DNA of 54,979 nucleotides, from positions 1-54,979 of the forward strand of contig PGXB01000023.1 in assembly GCA_002838945.1 (NCBI GenBank). Direction: 5' to 3'. Each line of letters starts with the position of its first letter. Within the stretch, counting starts at the first letter, position 1. The translations under genes and the position numbers were made by a program. Below, piece by piece: positions 17,185-26,076 of the stretch. The notes under the pieces were generated by a model. That model saw nothing but the letters and a program-made list of their open reading frames with translations. It made no database searches and had not been told where the DNA came from. Source of the DNA: a candidate division Zixibacteria bacterium HGW-Zixibacteria-1 (GTDB lineage Bacteria; Zixibacteria; MSB-5A5; GN15; PGXB01).

Positions 17185-17722
17185 CTTTAAGTCCTCTCTT
17201 GATATTTGTGGTTTGTGGTTAGAGTCAGGACAGAATCATGCCATTTAAATCCTCCTATATATCAGTTTAAATAATCACTTGCATAGACAATGAAGTCTAT
17301 ATTGTAGATAAATTTAAGAGTCATATTTTTTTAAACCTGCTAACAGCGCGGGCTATAAACAAAGAAGCTTTTTAAGCGATGCAATATCCGGTAATCCAAT
17401 CCCATTAAAGACAAAGTATACATAAATCGTATAAAAGCAACAAAAAAAAGGCTTCGGCCCTCTTTTTAAGCAGCAAGGCATAATATTTCTTCCCGGATGA
17501 ATGCAAATTGTTGCATAAGGAACCAGCCCGGGAGATGGGCTTTTTGGGGTATCGCACCTATTTGAATATTTTTGAATGACCGAGAGTGCATCCCAATTTC
17601 ACTTTTTGTTTAAATAATTTTTGAAAAAATTTTGCGAACTTTATAGGAGAATTACTGTTCCTAGAATATTAGTCCCCGGGGGCCTATGTTGTCCATGCGG
17701 AAAAATTTTAAGGGGTTATAAA
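17185..17722. other. Divergent regulatory spacer, 538 bases
   Basis: It separates the caspase pair (minus) from the RND operon (plus). An AT-rich part (17250-17450) should hold promoters for both. A GGC-TTCG-GCC hairpin with flanking A and T runs lies at 17442-17467, and a second hairpin with a T-run at 17525-17545. In-frame codons from 17621 precede the adaptor gene but have no good start signal. No known riboswitch core was recognised. Confidence 0.5.
17525..17545 (+). terminator. Possible leader attenuator ahead of the RND operon
   Basis: AGCCC / GGGCT stem with a seven-base loop followed by TTTTT, about 180 bases upstream of the adaptor start. It could end an upstream leader transcript. 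The stem is short, so confidence is limited. Confidence 0.35.
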
Positions 17723-18868
17723 ATGAAAAAAAGAGTTATTTTTTTGATTCCCGTTCTTATCCTGGCCGGCGGCTTTGCCGCAATGATGATTCTTATAAGC
17801 ATGCGCTCCGATGTGCCCAGACGGGCGCCGGAAGCTCGCCCGAAGTTTGTTGAGATATTGGTGGCGCACCCGGAGCGAATTGTTACCACTGTTTCCGGGC
17901 TGGGAAAAGTAGTCAGTGCCCAGCCGGTTGATCTTTACAGCGAGGTGGTCGGGACTTTGATGCCCGGAAATATCCCGTTTCGGCCCGCCCAATCATTCAA
18001 AAAGGGCGATCTTTTGTTAAAAATTGATGATCGCCAGATCAGGCTCGATATAAACAGCGCCAAAAGTGATTTCCTCTCCGCCCTTGGAAATGTTCTGGCC
18101 GAGATTAAGTCGGATTTCCCCAGCGAATATCAAGTCTGGCGGGATTATTTCGATGCCTGCGATTTCGAGAGCCGGATGGCGCCACTTCCTGAAACCGATA
18201 ATCAAAGAATCAGACTGCTCCTGTCGCGGTTCAATGTCTATAAATTATACTATTCGATAAAGGACATGGAGATTACCCTTGAAAAACATTATTTCTATGC
18301 CGCCTTCAATGGTTCAATAGTGTCCGCCGATATGCGGGTCGGCTCAACCGCCCGAAGCGGCAGTCATCTGGGACAAATTATCAATCTGGAAAACCTTGAA
18401 GTCGAGCTGCCGGTGACGGTGGATGAAGTCAAATGGCTCAAAGAAGGGACCCCGGTTGCGCTTTCCTCAAGCAGCATAAAAGGAACCTGGAAGGGGACAA
18501 TCAGTCGTATCGGCAGCGTTATCGATCAGCGGACCCAAACCATCCCGATTTATATTGTGGTTCGACAAAATAATGGGACACCCCTATATGACGGGGTATT
18601 TCTTACGGCAACCATCCCCGGTATCGAAATTTATCCCGCAGTCTCGATTCCGCGCCATGCCATATACAGTGACAGCCTGGTCTATCTGATCGAGAATGGA
18701 GCCCTCACCGCCAGAAAAGTCTCCATTGCTCGCAAGGAAGGGGATACTATCATAATCTCCGATGGATTGATAGAAGGCGATACGGTGGTGGTTGATCTTA
18801 TGCAAGGCGTGGCTCCCGGCATGCCGGCACTGCCCAGGGAAGAATTATCGCCGGAGCGGAGTCAGTAA
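17723..18868 (+). CDS. RND efflux periplasmic adaptor (membrane fusion protein)
   Basis: ATG 17723 follows AAGGGG at 8 bases. An in-frame upstream ATG at 17621 would put 34 cysteine-rich residues ahead of the signal anchor and is rejected. The protein (381 residues) has an N-terminal membrane anchor (VIFLIPVLILAGGFAAMMI). Next comes a barrel-sandwich hybrid half-motif VVSAQPVDLYSEVVGTL with the second half FNGSIVSADMRVGSTARSG, a beta-barrel domain (VELPVTVDEVKWLKEGTPV), and a C-terminal membrane-proximal domain. The adaptor links the inner-membrane pump to an outer-membrane channel. Its stop codon overlaps the pump's start (TAATG). No TolC-type channel is encoded next to it. Confidence 0.88.
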   Translation: MKKRVIFLIPVLILAGGFAAMMILISMRSDVPRRAPEARPKFVEILVAHPERIVTTVSGLGKVVSAQPVDLYSEVVGTLMPGNIPFRPAQSFKKGDLLLKIDDRQIRLDINSAKSDFLSALGNVLAEIKSDFPSEYQVWRDYFDACDFESRMAPLPETDNQRIRLLLSRFNVYKLYYSIKDMEITLEKHYFYAAFNGSIVSADMRVGSTARSGSHLGQIINLENLEVELPVTVDEVKWLKEGTPVALSSSSIKGTWKGTISRIGSVIDQRTQTIPIYIVVRQNNGTPLYDGVFLTATIPGIEIYPAVSIPRHAIYSDSLVYLIENGALTARKVSIARKEGDTIIISDGLIEGDTVVVDLMQGVAPGMPALPREELSPERSQ

Positions 18869-21800
18869 TGAATAAAATCATATCGTTTCTGGTTCGCTAT
18901 CCCATCTGGCCGACCGTTCTCCTGTTCAGTATAATGATTTTCGGACTGATAGCCTTCGGTCAAATACGTTATTCCTTTTTCCCGGAAATAAAACCGGATA
19001 CAATTTCGGTCCAGGTTATTTATCCCGGCGCTTCGCCGGATGAAGTCGCCGAGGGGGTCGTCCTCAAAATAGAAGAGCAACTCGACGGCCTTGATGGGGT
19101 CGAGCGGGTGACTTCCGTATCTAAAGAAAATTTTGGATCGGTCACAGTCGAAATAAAATATGGCGCTGATATCGATAAGGTTACCAACGACGTCAAAAAC
19201 GCGATCGATGCCATCAGCTCTTTCCCGATTGGCGCCGAAAAACCGCTTATCTTTGCCCAGAAATTCCGTAGCCGCTCGCTGTCGGTCGTGTTGTCAGGCG
19301 ACACCGATCTCTATAATCTTAAGTATATTGCCGAGGAATTCCGCGACAACCTTCTGGAATCTCCCGAAATCACGCAGGTTTCCATTTCGGGATTACCCGA
19401 TCTGGAATTCTCTATTGAAGTTTCGGAAACGGATATGCGCCGCTATCAATTGACTTTTGATGAAATTAGCGCAGCCGTCAACAATGCCAACATTAATATA
19501 TCAGGCGGGAAATTCGACACCGATAACGAAGAAATATTAATCCGAACCTGGGGGCGGGAATATCATGCCGGCCAGTTGCAGGATATCGTTGTTAGGGGAA
19601 ATCCCGACGGCACGGTTGTGCGTCTTAGGGATGTCGCGAAGGTCAGCGAAAAGTGGGAAGATATTCCCGATAAGACTTATTTCAACAATCGTACCGCCCT
19701 CGTTCTCAATATCGACCAGACCGAGCAGGAAGATATTCTGGGCATCGCCGATGTGGCCAGGGCCGAGGTTGATAATTTTAATGCCACCCACGGGAATGTC
19801 AAAGCCGAGGTTCTTGATGACCGGACCATTCCGTTGCGTCAGCGAATCGAATTGCTGGTCAAGAACGGTATATTTGGATTGATTCTTGTAATGATAGCAC
19901 TGGGGATTTTTCTGAACCTGAGAATGTCGTTCTGGGTGGCCGTCAGTATTCCTTTTTCATTTGCCGGAATGTTTATTATCGCCACCGCGATGGGCATCAC
20001 CATTAATGTCATCTCACTGTTTGGGATGATTATTGTCGTCGGTATTCTGGTTGATGACGGTATTGTGGTCGGTGAGAATATATATGTTCATTACGAGAAG
20101 GGTAAAAATGCTCTGAGAGCGGCGATCGATGGAACACTGGAAATGACCACTCCGGTTATCACCTCGGTGATGACCACGATAGTGGTTTTTGCCGCTTTCT
20201 TTTTCATCCAGGGAATCATGGGCAAATTCATGTGGCAAATGGCGCTGGTGGTAATTGCCTCACTGCTGGTTTCACTCTTTGAAGCCTTTTTTATTCTGCC
20301 CTCGCACCTGGCTCATTCAAAGGCATTGAATCGTGGTCAGAAGGTCTCCGGAGTGAGAGCGAAGATCGAAAAGGGCATCGACTACCTGACCAACAAAATA
20401 TATGCGCCAACATTACGGACAGCTTTGCAGTACAAATGGATTACCGTCGTCCTGCCGGTAGCGATGGTGATGTTGACAATCGGATTGCTCGGAGGCCGCT
20501 TTATAGGCACGACTTTCTTTCCCTATGTCGATTCCGACACCATTCCCATCAATGTAACTCTGGTGGCGGGCCGCCAGGAAGCGGACACCGATTCTCTTCT
20601 GGCAAGGATAGAGCGAGTCTGCTGGCAGGTTAATGAGGAAATGAAGAGCGAGCGTCCCGACGGACAGGATGTTATTTTGGGGATCAAGCGCGAGATCGGC
20701 GCCAATGATTTCGGCGAGACCGGCAGTCATACGGGTAATCTTACCTGTCAGTTGCTTGATGGAGAAGTCCGCAACACTGAAAGTTATGTGATCGCGAACC
20801 GCATCAGGGAAGCGGTCGGCCGGGTACCCGAGGCCGAGGAAATAACATTCGGCGACAGGGGCCGTTTCGGTAAAGCGGTTTCTATCAGCCTGCTGGGTAA
20901 TGACCATGAGCAGTTATTAAAGGCGCGTGATCTGCTCAAGGCAGAATTGCAAAATTTCAGTTCGCTGAAGGATATCACCGACACCGATGAGGAAGGGCGC
21001 CGCGAGGTCAATATCACCCTCAAACCCCGCGCCTTTGCACTTGGTCTTGATCTGGGAGATATCGTGGGACAGGTGCGGCAGGGTTTCTTCGGCAAGGAAA
21101 TCCAGCGTATCCAGCGGGGCCGCGATGAAATCAGGGTCTGGGTGCGTTATCGACCGGAGGATCGCTCATCACTGAGCAATCTCGACAACATGCGAATCAG
21201 AACCCCCAACGGTGCCGAATATCCCTTCAGTGAATTAGCCGAATACACGATTGCACGCGGTGTCACCAGTATCAGCCATCTTGATCGCAAACGCGAAATC
21301 AGGGTGGAGGCCAACCAGACAAATGTCAATGAAGACCTGCCGCCTATCCTGGCCGAAATAAACGAAGATGTCCTGCCCAGAATAATGGGGTTGGTTGACG
21401 GAGTCAGGGCCTCTTTCGAGGGGCAATCCCGCGAAGAAGGGAAAATGCAAAAATCGATGATGATTGCTTTTCCGACCGCACTGCTGATAATGCTTATCAT
21501 GGTCATCCTGGTCTTCCGGTCGCTGGCCCAAGCGCTTATGATCTTCTCGTTGATTCCAATCGGTATTCTTGGAGCCATCTGGGGTCATGGTATTCACGGC
21601 TTTCAGGTCAATATTCTTTCGGCTATCGGGATGATTGCCCTTTCGGGTATTATTGTTAATGACAGCATCGTCTTTGTTGATCAAATCAATCGCAAATTGC
21701 GTGAAGGCAGCAAAGTGGTCGATGCCGTCTATCAGGCCGGATTGGCTCGTCTCCGACCGATTCTGCTGACCACTCTTACGACCGCGTTTGGACTGGCGCC

Positions 21801-22050
21801 GCTGATTCTGGAAACCAGCCGGCAGGCACAATTCCTGATCCCCATGGCGGTTTCAGTGGCTTACGGTTTGATTTTCGGGACATTTATTTTGCTGGTAATT
21901 CTTCCCGCATCGTTCCTCATCTTCAATTCCATCAGGATGAAGTTCAAGGCTTTAATAACCGGGCGGATAGCTTCGCCCGAAGAGGTCGAGCCGGCCATTA
22001 AAGAAATCGAATTTTTGAAGAATAAAGAGTTGCTTGTCGAAAAAACCTGA
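18868..22050 (+). CDS. RND-family efflux permease (AcrB/HAE1-like)
   Basis: A full-length 1,060-residue pump. The first membrane helix (WPTVLLFSIMIFGLIAFG) is followed by the porter motif FFPEIKPDTISVQVIYPGASPDEVAEGV. Six-helix bundles follow, near residues 335-480 and 855-1010. Motifs GILVDDGIVVGENIY in helix 4 (the proton-relay acidic residues) and GIIVNDSIVFVDQ in the second bundle are clear. It exports drugs, lipids or other hydrophobic compounds using proton motive force. The substrate is not deducible. It is translationally coupled to the adaptor and ends at a strong terminator. Confidence 0.93.
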   Translation: MNKIISFLVRYPIWPTVLLFSIMIFGLIAFGQIRYSFFPEIKPDTISVQVIYPGASPDEVAEGVVLKIEEQLDGLDGVERVTSVSKENFGSVTVEIKYGADIDKVTNDVKNAIDAISSFPIGAEKPLIFAQKFRSRSLSVVLSGDTDLYNLKYIAEEFRDNLLESPEITQVSISGLPDLEFSIEVSETDMRRYQLTFDEISAAVNNANINISGGKFDTDNEEILIRTWGREYHAGQLQDIVVRGNPDGTVVRLRDVAKVSEKWEDIPDKTYFNNRTALVLNIDQTEQEDILGIADVARAEVDNFNATHGNVKAEVLDDRTIPLRQRIELLVKNGIFGLILVMIALGIFLNLRMSFWVAVSIPFSFAGMFIIATAMGITINVISLFGMIIVVGILVDDGIVVGENIYVHYEKGKNALRAAIDGTLEMTTPVITSVMTTIVVFAAFFFIQGIMGKFMWQMALVVIASLLVSLFEAFFILPSHLAHSKALNRGQKVSGVRAKIEKGIDYLTNKIYAPTLRTALQYKWITVVLPVAMVMLTIGLLGGRFIGTTFFPYVDSDTIPINVTLVAGRQEADTDSLLARIERVCWQVNEEMKSERPDGQDVILGIKREIGANDFGETGSHTGNLTCQLLDGEVRNTESYVIANRIREAVGRVPEAEEITFGDRGRFGKAVSISLLGNDHEQLLKARDLLKAELQNFSSLKDITDTDEEGRREVNITLKPRAFALGLDLGDIVGQVRQGFFGKEIQRIQRGRDEIRVWVRYRPEDRSSLSNLDNMRIRTPNGAEYPFSELAEYTIARGVTSISHLDRKREIRVEANQTNVNEDLPPILAEINEDVLPRIMGLVDGVRASFEGQSREEGKMQKSMMIAFPTALLIMLIMVILVFRSLAQALMIFSLIPIGILGAIWGHGIHGFQVNILSAIGMIALSGIIVNDSIVFVDQINRKLREGSKVVDAVYQAGLARLRPILLTTLTTAFGLAPLILETSRQAQFLIPMAVSVAYGLIFGTFILLVILPASFLIFNSIRMKFKALITGRIASPEEVEPAIKEIEFLKNKELLVEKT

Positions 22051-22073
22051 TTGATACGGTTGCTCTATTTCGG

Positions 22074-22105
22074 GATCGGGCCTGAACGGGCCCGATCTTT
22101 TTTTT
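22074..22105 (+). terminator. Intrinsic terminator of the RND operon
   Basis: GATCGGGCC / GGCCCGATC stem with a six-base loop and eight T. The porin gene converges on it. Confidence 0.93.
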
Positions 22106-23434
22106 CTACAGGCTGTACATTAATTCCGCCCGAACCCAGCTATAGCTGTCGGCATCATCGAAATAAAAATCGCCCGGATCGAACCATTCCCAGAGAAAAT
22201 GTCCGGTCAGATGTTCATCTACTCGATAATTGAATTTCCCTATAATGAGACGGCCGCGATTTATACCTGCACCAAATACAGATGAGGAAGACGCCGACAT
22301 CGCATGAATCGCCCGCAAATGATGATAATCCAGATTGAAACTAAGATTGTCACCGAATTTATATATCACGCGGCCGTAGATTGATGTCATATTGGTCCAG
22401 TTGGCGACACCGCCCTCATTGATCTGGGTGTAGATATATGACTCGCTCCATTTCGGCCAGCGCGCAAACAACGGGTCCCAGTTTTCATAAGTGGCCGTAC
22501 TCCGGTTATCGCCGCTTAAGTATATTTCGCCCAGCACCAATGTCTGTCGAAATTTTTCATCGAGGTCGATACTGTAATCGACATGGAAGTGGGTACCGAT
22601 CGCACTGCGGTTTCTGCGCCCATCTATTCCAATATATTTGCCGAACTGGAATGCCGCCTCGGCGGCCAATAGCCAATTATCATCCAGCTTTATTTCCCCT
22701 CTCGAACCGACCGTGTTAATTCTTGACTCATAACTTCCGAGAGTTGTTCTTTTGATATTTTTTCGGATATAGTAAGCGTCATAGACAGATTTTCTATTGC
22801 CATCAGGGAATTGACCTGATAAGTAGGCCACAATGCCTTCTTCAGGCTGTTCGATCAAATGCTGATGACGTTCGTTGATTGTCGGCAGGTACTCATCGGT
22901 AGTATCCTGATAAACATAGGCCAATGTCAGATGCCAGTTTTTATTTATATTCCAATCGTAACGGGCGGCGTTGAAATAGATGCAGCGTGAGCCGTCGAGC
23001 GGGCTCCCATCCATAAAGGTGAACCACTCGCCCAGCAGGATATTCTGCCTTCCCAGCGTCAGTGTCCCGGGCAGATAATATTTATTGTGCCACTTTATAT
23101 AAAGCTGATCGATAAATATCTCATCGAGGCCATATTTCCTGGCAGTCTGGACAAAGTAGTAGCGGAATTCATTGGTTAATTTCAGGGCCAGTTCCAAATC
23201 GGGATTAGCATAAAATTGTCCCATCACCGATGTCCGGTGCCGGGTGAAGGCGTTGGTTCCATTGGTTTCTTCGGAAAGAGTAATGGCATTATCCCAGGTG
23301 ACCAGGCGCAATCTTTCAGAGAAACCTAATTTAAATTTCGGATATTCTTTAACTTGTCCGGTATTATCGTCCGCAAAAGATATTGAGCAAACAAAAATAG
23401 CTGTGATAAACAAAACAGACAGGGGCTTAAACAT
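22106..23434 (-). CDS. Alginate-export-like outer-membrane porin
   Basis: A signal peptide (MFKPLSVLFITAIFVCSISFA) leads a 420-residue barrel. The segment from FKLGFSERLRLVTWDNA through TLGRQNILLGEWFTF and AARYDWNINKNWHLTLAYVYQD is the pattern of the alginate-export (AlgE-like) porin family, with alternating strands and a conserved GRQ turn. The protein ends with strand VRAELMYSL. An 18-strand barrel is likely. The transported substrate is not known, and there are no polysaccharide genes beside it. Confidence 0.78.
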   Translation of the reverse strand: MFKPLSVLFITAIFVCSISFADDNTGQVKEYPKFKLGFSERLRLVTWDNAITLSEETNGTNAFTRHRTSVMGQFYANPDLELALKLTNEFRYYFVQTARKYGLDEIFIDQLYIKWHNKYYLPGTLTLGRQNILLGEWFTFMDGSPLDGSRCIYFNAARYDWNINKNWHLTLAYVYQDTTDEYLPTINERHQHLIEQPEEGIVAYLSGQFPDGNRKSVYDAYYIRKNIKRTTLGSYESRINTVGSRGEIKLDDNWLLAAEAAFQFGKYIGIDGRRNRSAIGTHFHVDYSIDLDEKFRQTLVLGEIYLSGDNRSTATYENWDPLFARWPKWSESYIYTQINEGGVANWTNMTSIYGRVIYKFGDNLSFNLDYHHLRAIHAMSASSSSVFGAGINRGRLIIGKFNYRVDEHLTGHFLWEWFDPGDFYFDDADSYSWVRAELMYSL

Positions 23435-23694
23435 AGTGTCCTTCTTACCTCCCGGAATCAGAAATAATACCGCATTTGAATGGAGAAATTAATCACTTAC
23501 CGCGATAAATGCAACTCTTATAATTGAGAAGACGCGATTCTGCCAGATTACCGGTATATTTTGCGGGATATAAATAGTCCGATTTTCATCACCATCGCCC
23601 CATCGGCAATCAAGAAACTGCTTGATAAAGTTAGAAGCTTGGCTTATTTTCTAACTTTGTTTGTTGACAGAGAGCCTAAAGATTGGAGTAAGTT

Positions 23695-24906
23695 TTGGAA
23701 GAATTAATATATCTCGACAACGCCGCGACATCATGGCCAAAACCGACGCAGGTGTATGATTTCATGGTCGAATTTTATCGGCGATGCGGGGTCAATCCGG
23801 GGCGAAGCGGATTCGACATGGCTATTGAGGCCGGAAACATCCTCGAAGAAACCAGAAAACGCCTGGTCGCCTTCTTCGGCGGCGACCATTCCGCCTCACA
23901 AAGATTGTGTTTCAGCTATAATGCCACCGATTCGCTTAACCTGATCATTCAGGGATTGCTCAAATCCGGCGATCATGTTGTGACCACGAATCTCGAACAT
24001 AACTCGGTCATCCGCCCCATCAATGTGCTGGTGCGTGATTCGGGCGTCGAAGTTACTTATGTGCCGTTCAACAAACAGGGTTTTATGGAACCCGATGATA
24101 TCAAGAAGGCCTTCAAGAAAAACACGCGGTTGGTAATGGTCAATCATGGCTCCAATGTTCTCGGGACCGTTCAGCCGATCGGGGAAATCGGCCGGATCTG
24201 CAAAGAAAACGGAATAATCTTCGGTATCGATGTCTCGCAGACCGCCGGCGTTATTCCGATCGATATGAAAAAGATGAATGTCGATGTGCTGGCTTTTACG
24301 GGTCATAAATCGATGATGGGCAGCACCGGCATCGGCGGCATGTGTGTCCGCGAAAAAATTCAGATCCGGCAAACCCGCGCCGGCGGCACCGGTGTCCGCT
24401 CGGCGTATCCGTACCATCTCGAGGAATTCCCGTATCGTTTTGAATTCGGAACCCCCAACGTGGTTGGTATCGCATCGCTGAAAGCAGGGCTGGATTGGAT
24501 CGAAAGCATGGGCGGCCCGGAGAAGATTCATGCCCAGGAAATGAAACTGACCAAAAAACTGCTCGATGGCTTCAGGAACATCGAAGGTGTCATAACCTAT
24601 TGCTGTGACAGCCTCGAAAATCATCTCTCGACTTTGACCGTCAATGTCGATGGTATCGAGGCGGGCAATGTCGGGATTATGCTTGATGTCGATTTCAGCA
24701 TCGCCACCCGAACCGGGCTTCACTGTGCTCCGCTGGTGCATCACCAGCTCGGAATCGACAAGATTCATGGCGGCGTTCGTTTTGCAATCGGAGCTTTTAA
24801 CACCGAAACGCATATTGACAAAGCGATTGCGGCCATGGCCGATATCGCCGAGCGGGCCCGTAAAAAAAGCAAATTCAAGCCCCCATCGGAGCGGGCAGTG
24901 GGCTGA
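23695..24906 (+). CDS. Cysteine-desulfurase-like PLP aminotransferase (class V)
   Basis: The gene starts at TTG 23695 with TTGGAG eight bases upstream. The 403-residue protein opens IYLDNAATSWPKP, the hallmark of the family. Lys205 in FTGHKSMMG binds PLP, Asp179 in FGIDVSQTAG contacts the pyridine nitrogen, and LHCAPLVHHQLG carries the active Cys of the desulfurase subgroup (EF2568-like). It should remove sulfur (or selenium) from cysteine-type substrates. No IscU/SufU scaffold adjoins it, so the downstream use of sulfur is open. A stem-loop terminator follows, and just after that lies the insertion site of the IS1-family element. Confidence 0.88.
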   Translation: MEELIYLDNAATSWPKPTQVYDFMVEFYRRCGVNPGRSGFDMAIEAGNILEETRKRLVAFFGGDHSASQRLCFSYNATDSLNLIIQGLLKSGDHVVTTNLEHNSVIRPINVLVRDSGVEVTYVPFNKQGFMEPDDIKKAFKKNTRLVMVNHGSNVLGTVQPIGEIGRICKENGIIFGIDVSQTAGVIPIDMKKMNVDVLAFTGHKSMMGSTGIGGMCVREKIQIRQTRAGGTGVRSAYPYHLEEFPYRFEFGTPNVVGIASLKAGLDWIESMGGPEKIHAQEMKLTKKLLDGFRNIEGVITYCCDSLENHLSTLTVNVDGIEAGNVGIMLDVDFSIATRTGLHCAPLVHHQLGIDKIHGGVRFAIGAFNTETHIDKAIAAMADIAERARKKSKFKPPSERAVG

Positions 24907-24938
24907 TTAACCGACCCAAAAGTCAATAAATCAAGTAA

Positions 24939-24973
24939 GCGGCTGACATGTAATATGTTAGCCGCCTCTTTTG
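24939..24973 (+). terminator. Intrinsic terminator
   Basis: GCGGCTGACAT / ATGTTAGCCGC stem (one G-T pair), five-base loop, followed by CTCTTTTG. It ends the cysteine-desulfurase-like transcript only 10 bases before the IS1-family element. Confidence 0.8.
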
Positions 24974-24974
24974 T

Positions 24975-24982
24975 TTCCATTC
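24975..24982. repeat. Target-site duplication of the IS1-family element, left copy
   Basis: TTCCATTC directly abuts the left inverted repeat. The identical 8 bases directly abut the right inverted repeat at 27793-27800. An 8-bp duplication fits IS1-family insertion. Confidence 0.9.
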
Positions 24983-25001
24983 GGTAGTGTCCTAATTTGA
25001 G
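24983..25001 (+). repeat. IS1-family left terminal inverted repeat
   Basis: GGTAGTGTCCTAATTTGAG, an exact inverse complement of 27774-27792. It begins GG, as IS1-family ends do. Confidence 0.92.
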
Positions 25002-25084
25002 ATATTGATGTGATTGTTATTTAATATGACGATAAATAATTTAACAAGTTGGCACAAAATATGTTATAACTTATGGAGACAAAA

Positions 25085-25750
25085 ATGTTTTCTTGTATTT
25101 TAAGAAATTTGTTTACAAATGCAAAAAAAGTTTATACTTTTATTATAAGCGAGGCTATGAGACACAAATTTCCAAATCGACAGTTTAGGCAAAACAGTCA
25201 AAAGCTTAAGGAGCTAATATTATATATTAGCCGATCTTATGCAAATGTTCAATATAGTGGCAAAACCAAACTGAACAAACTTCTATTTGCAATTGATTTT
25301 GACGCCTTCGAAAAACTTGGTAATCCAGTGACGGGTGCGCAGTATAAAAAAGGTAAGAATGGACCAATACCATTTTCAATGATTCCCGTTTCAGCAGAAA
25401 TGGTGGAAAATGGGGAACTAAGATTTACTGAAGAAAAATTAGGCAATTTCCCCCAACAAAGACCCATTGCATTGCGTTCACCCGATATGAGTGTTTTTTC
25501 AAAAGAGGAATTGGCAATTATTAACGAATGGGTTGAAACGATGAGAAATGAACGGGCGGTCGATCTCAGTAGATGGTCACATGGATTACCAATTTGGGAA
25601 TATTCCGATAATGAAGGCTTTATTCCATATAATCGTATTTATTGGAAAATACCGCAGAGTAAAGATATCACAGATAGAGATAGGCAAATAGCTGAAGAAA
25701 TATTCAAGATAACGGGTGGAAAACACATTCCACGACCCCGTCAATTGTAA
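25085..25750 (+). CDS. Panacea-domain protein (antitoxin-type, SocA/DUF4065-like), element cargo
   Basis: ATG 25085 is preferred because GGAGA lies just upstream; an ATG four codons earlier is the alternative. The core resembles the Panacea (formerly DUF4065) domain of SocA-like antitoxins: ANVQYSGKTKLNKLLFAIDFDAFEKLGNPVTGAQYKK, with the KLxKLLYxxDxxxxxxxGxxxxGxxYxxxxxGP pattern, then GPIPFSMIP and a LSRWSHGLPIWEYS segment near the end. In known systems Panacea proteins neutralise diverse toxins encoded beside them. Here the only adjacent small gene converges from the opposite strand, with a 10-base overlap of stop ends. The pairing is therefore a suggestion only. Confidence 0.75.
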   Translation: MFSCILRNLFTNAKKVYTFIISEAMRHKFPNRQFRQNSQKLKELILYISRSYANVQYSGKTKLNKLLFAIDFDAFEKLGNPVTGAQYKKGKNGPIPFSMIPVSAEMVENGELRFTEEKLGNFPQQRPIALRSPDMSVFSKEELAIINEWVETMRNERAVDLSRWSHGLPIWEYSDNEGFIPYNRIYWKIPQSKDITDRDRQIAEEIFKITGGKHIPRPRQL

Positions 25751-26046
25751 TCAATATCCTGCAGTATTATGTATTCGCCCTCGTCGTCCTCTTCAACGGT
25801 AAAATATATGACAAATTTATTTAGCCAACGAGGGGTAATGGATTCATATTTAAAAAGATTACTATTATTATGGGGAATGTCTGCGCATTCATGGGCATTT
25901 ACCGTCAAAAATTGCACAACCCCATCCATAAAATACTGGAATTCAGCCCAAGTTACGCCTGACGGTAAATGGCGGTAAAACGCCTTTATCTTACCCTCCA
26001 TGCGTTTGATAGTAATGACATCCCTATCTTTTTTATCAAGTTCCAT
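25741..26046 (-). CDS. Small protein of unknown function, element cargo, possible toxin partner
   Basis: This gene encodes 101 residues, begins MELDKKDRDVITIKRMEGK, and ends with FVIYFTVEEDDEGEYIILQDIDYN-type strands. That last segment faintly resembles the C-terminal strands of RelE/ParE-type toxins, but I do not see the family's basic catalytic residues clearly. It lies 30 bases downstream of the transposase on the same strand, so it could be co-transcribed. Its 3' end overlaps the convergent Panacea gene by 10 bases. Base composition matches the element. Function is unknown. Confidence 0.55.
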   Translation of the reverse strand: MELDKKDRDVITIKRMEGKIKAFYRHLPSGVTWAEFQYFMDGVVQFLTVNAHECADIPHNNSNLFKYESITPRWLNKFVIYFTVEEDDEGEYIILQDIDYN

Positions 26047-26076
26047 AAAAAAATATCTTTCTATTCATCTATAAAG

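Noticed and set aside
25060-25078. Sigma-54 type promoter (TTGGCAC...) ahead of the Panacea gene
   Set aside because: The -12 element does not match TTGC; the GG/GC spacing is not satisfied.
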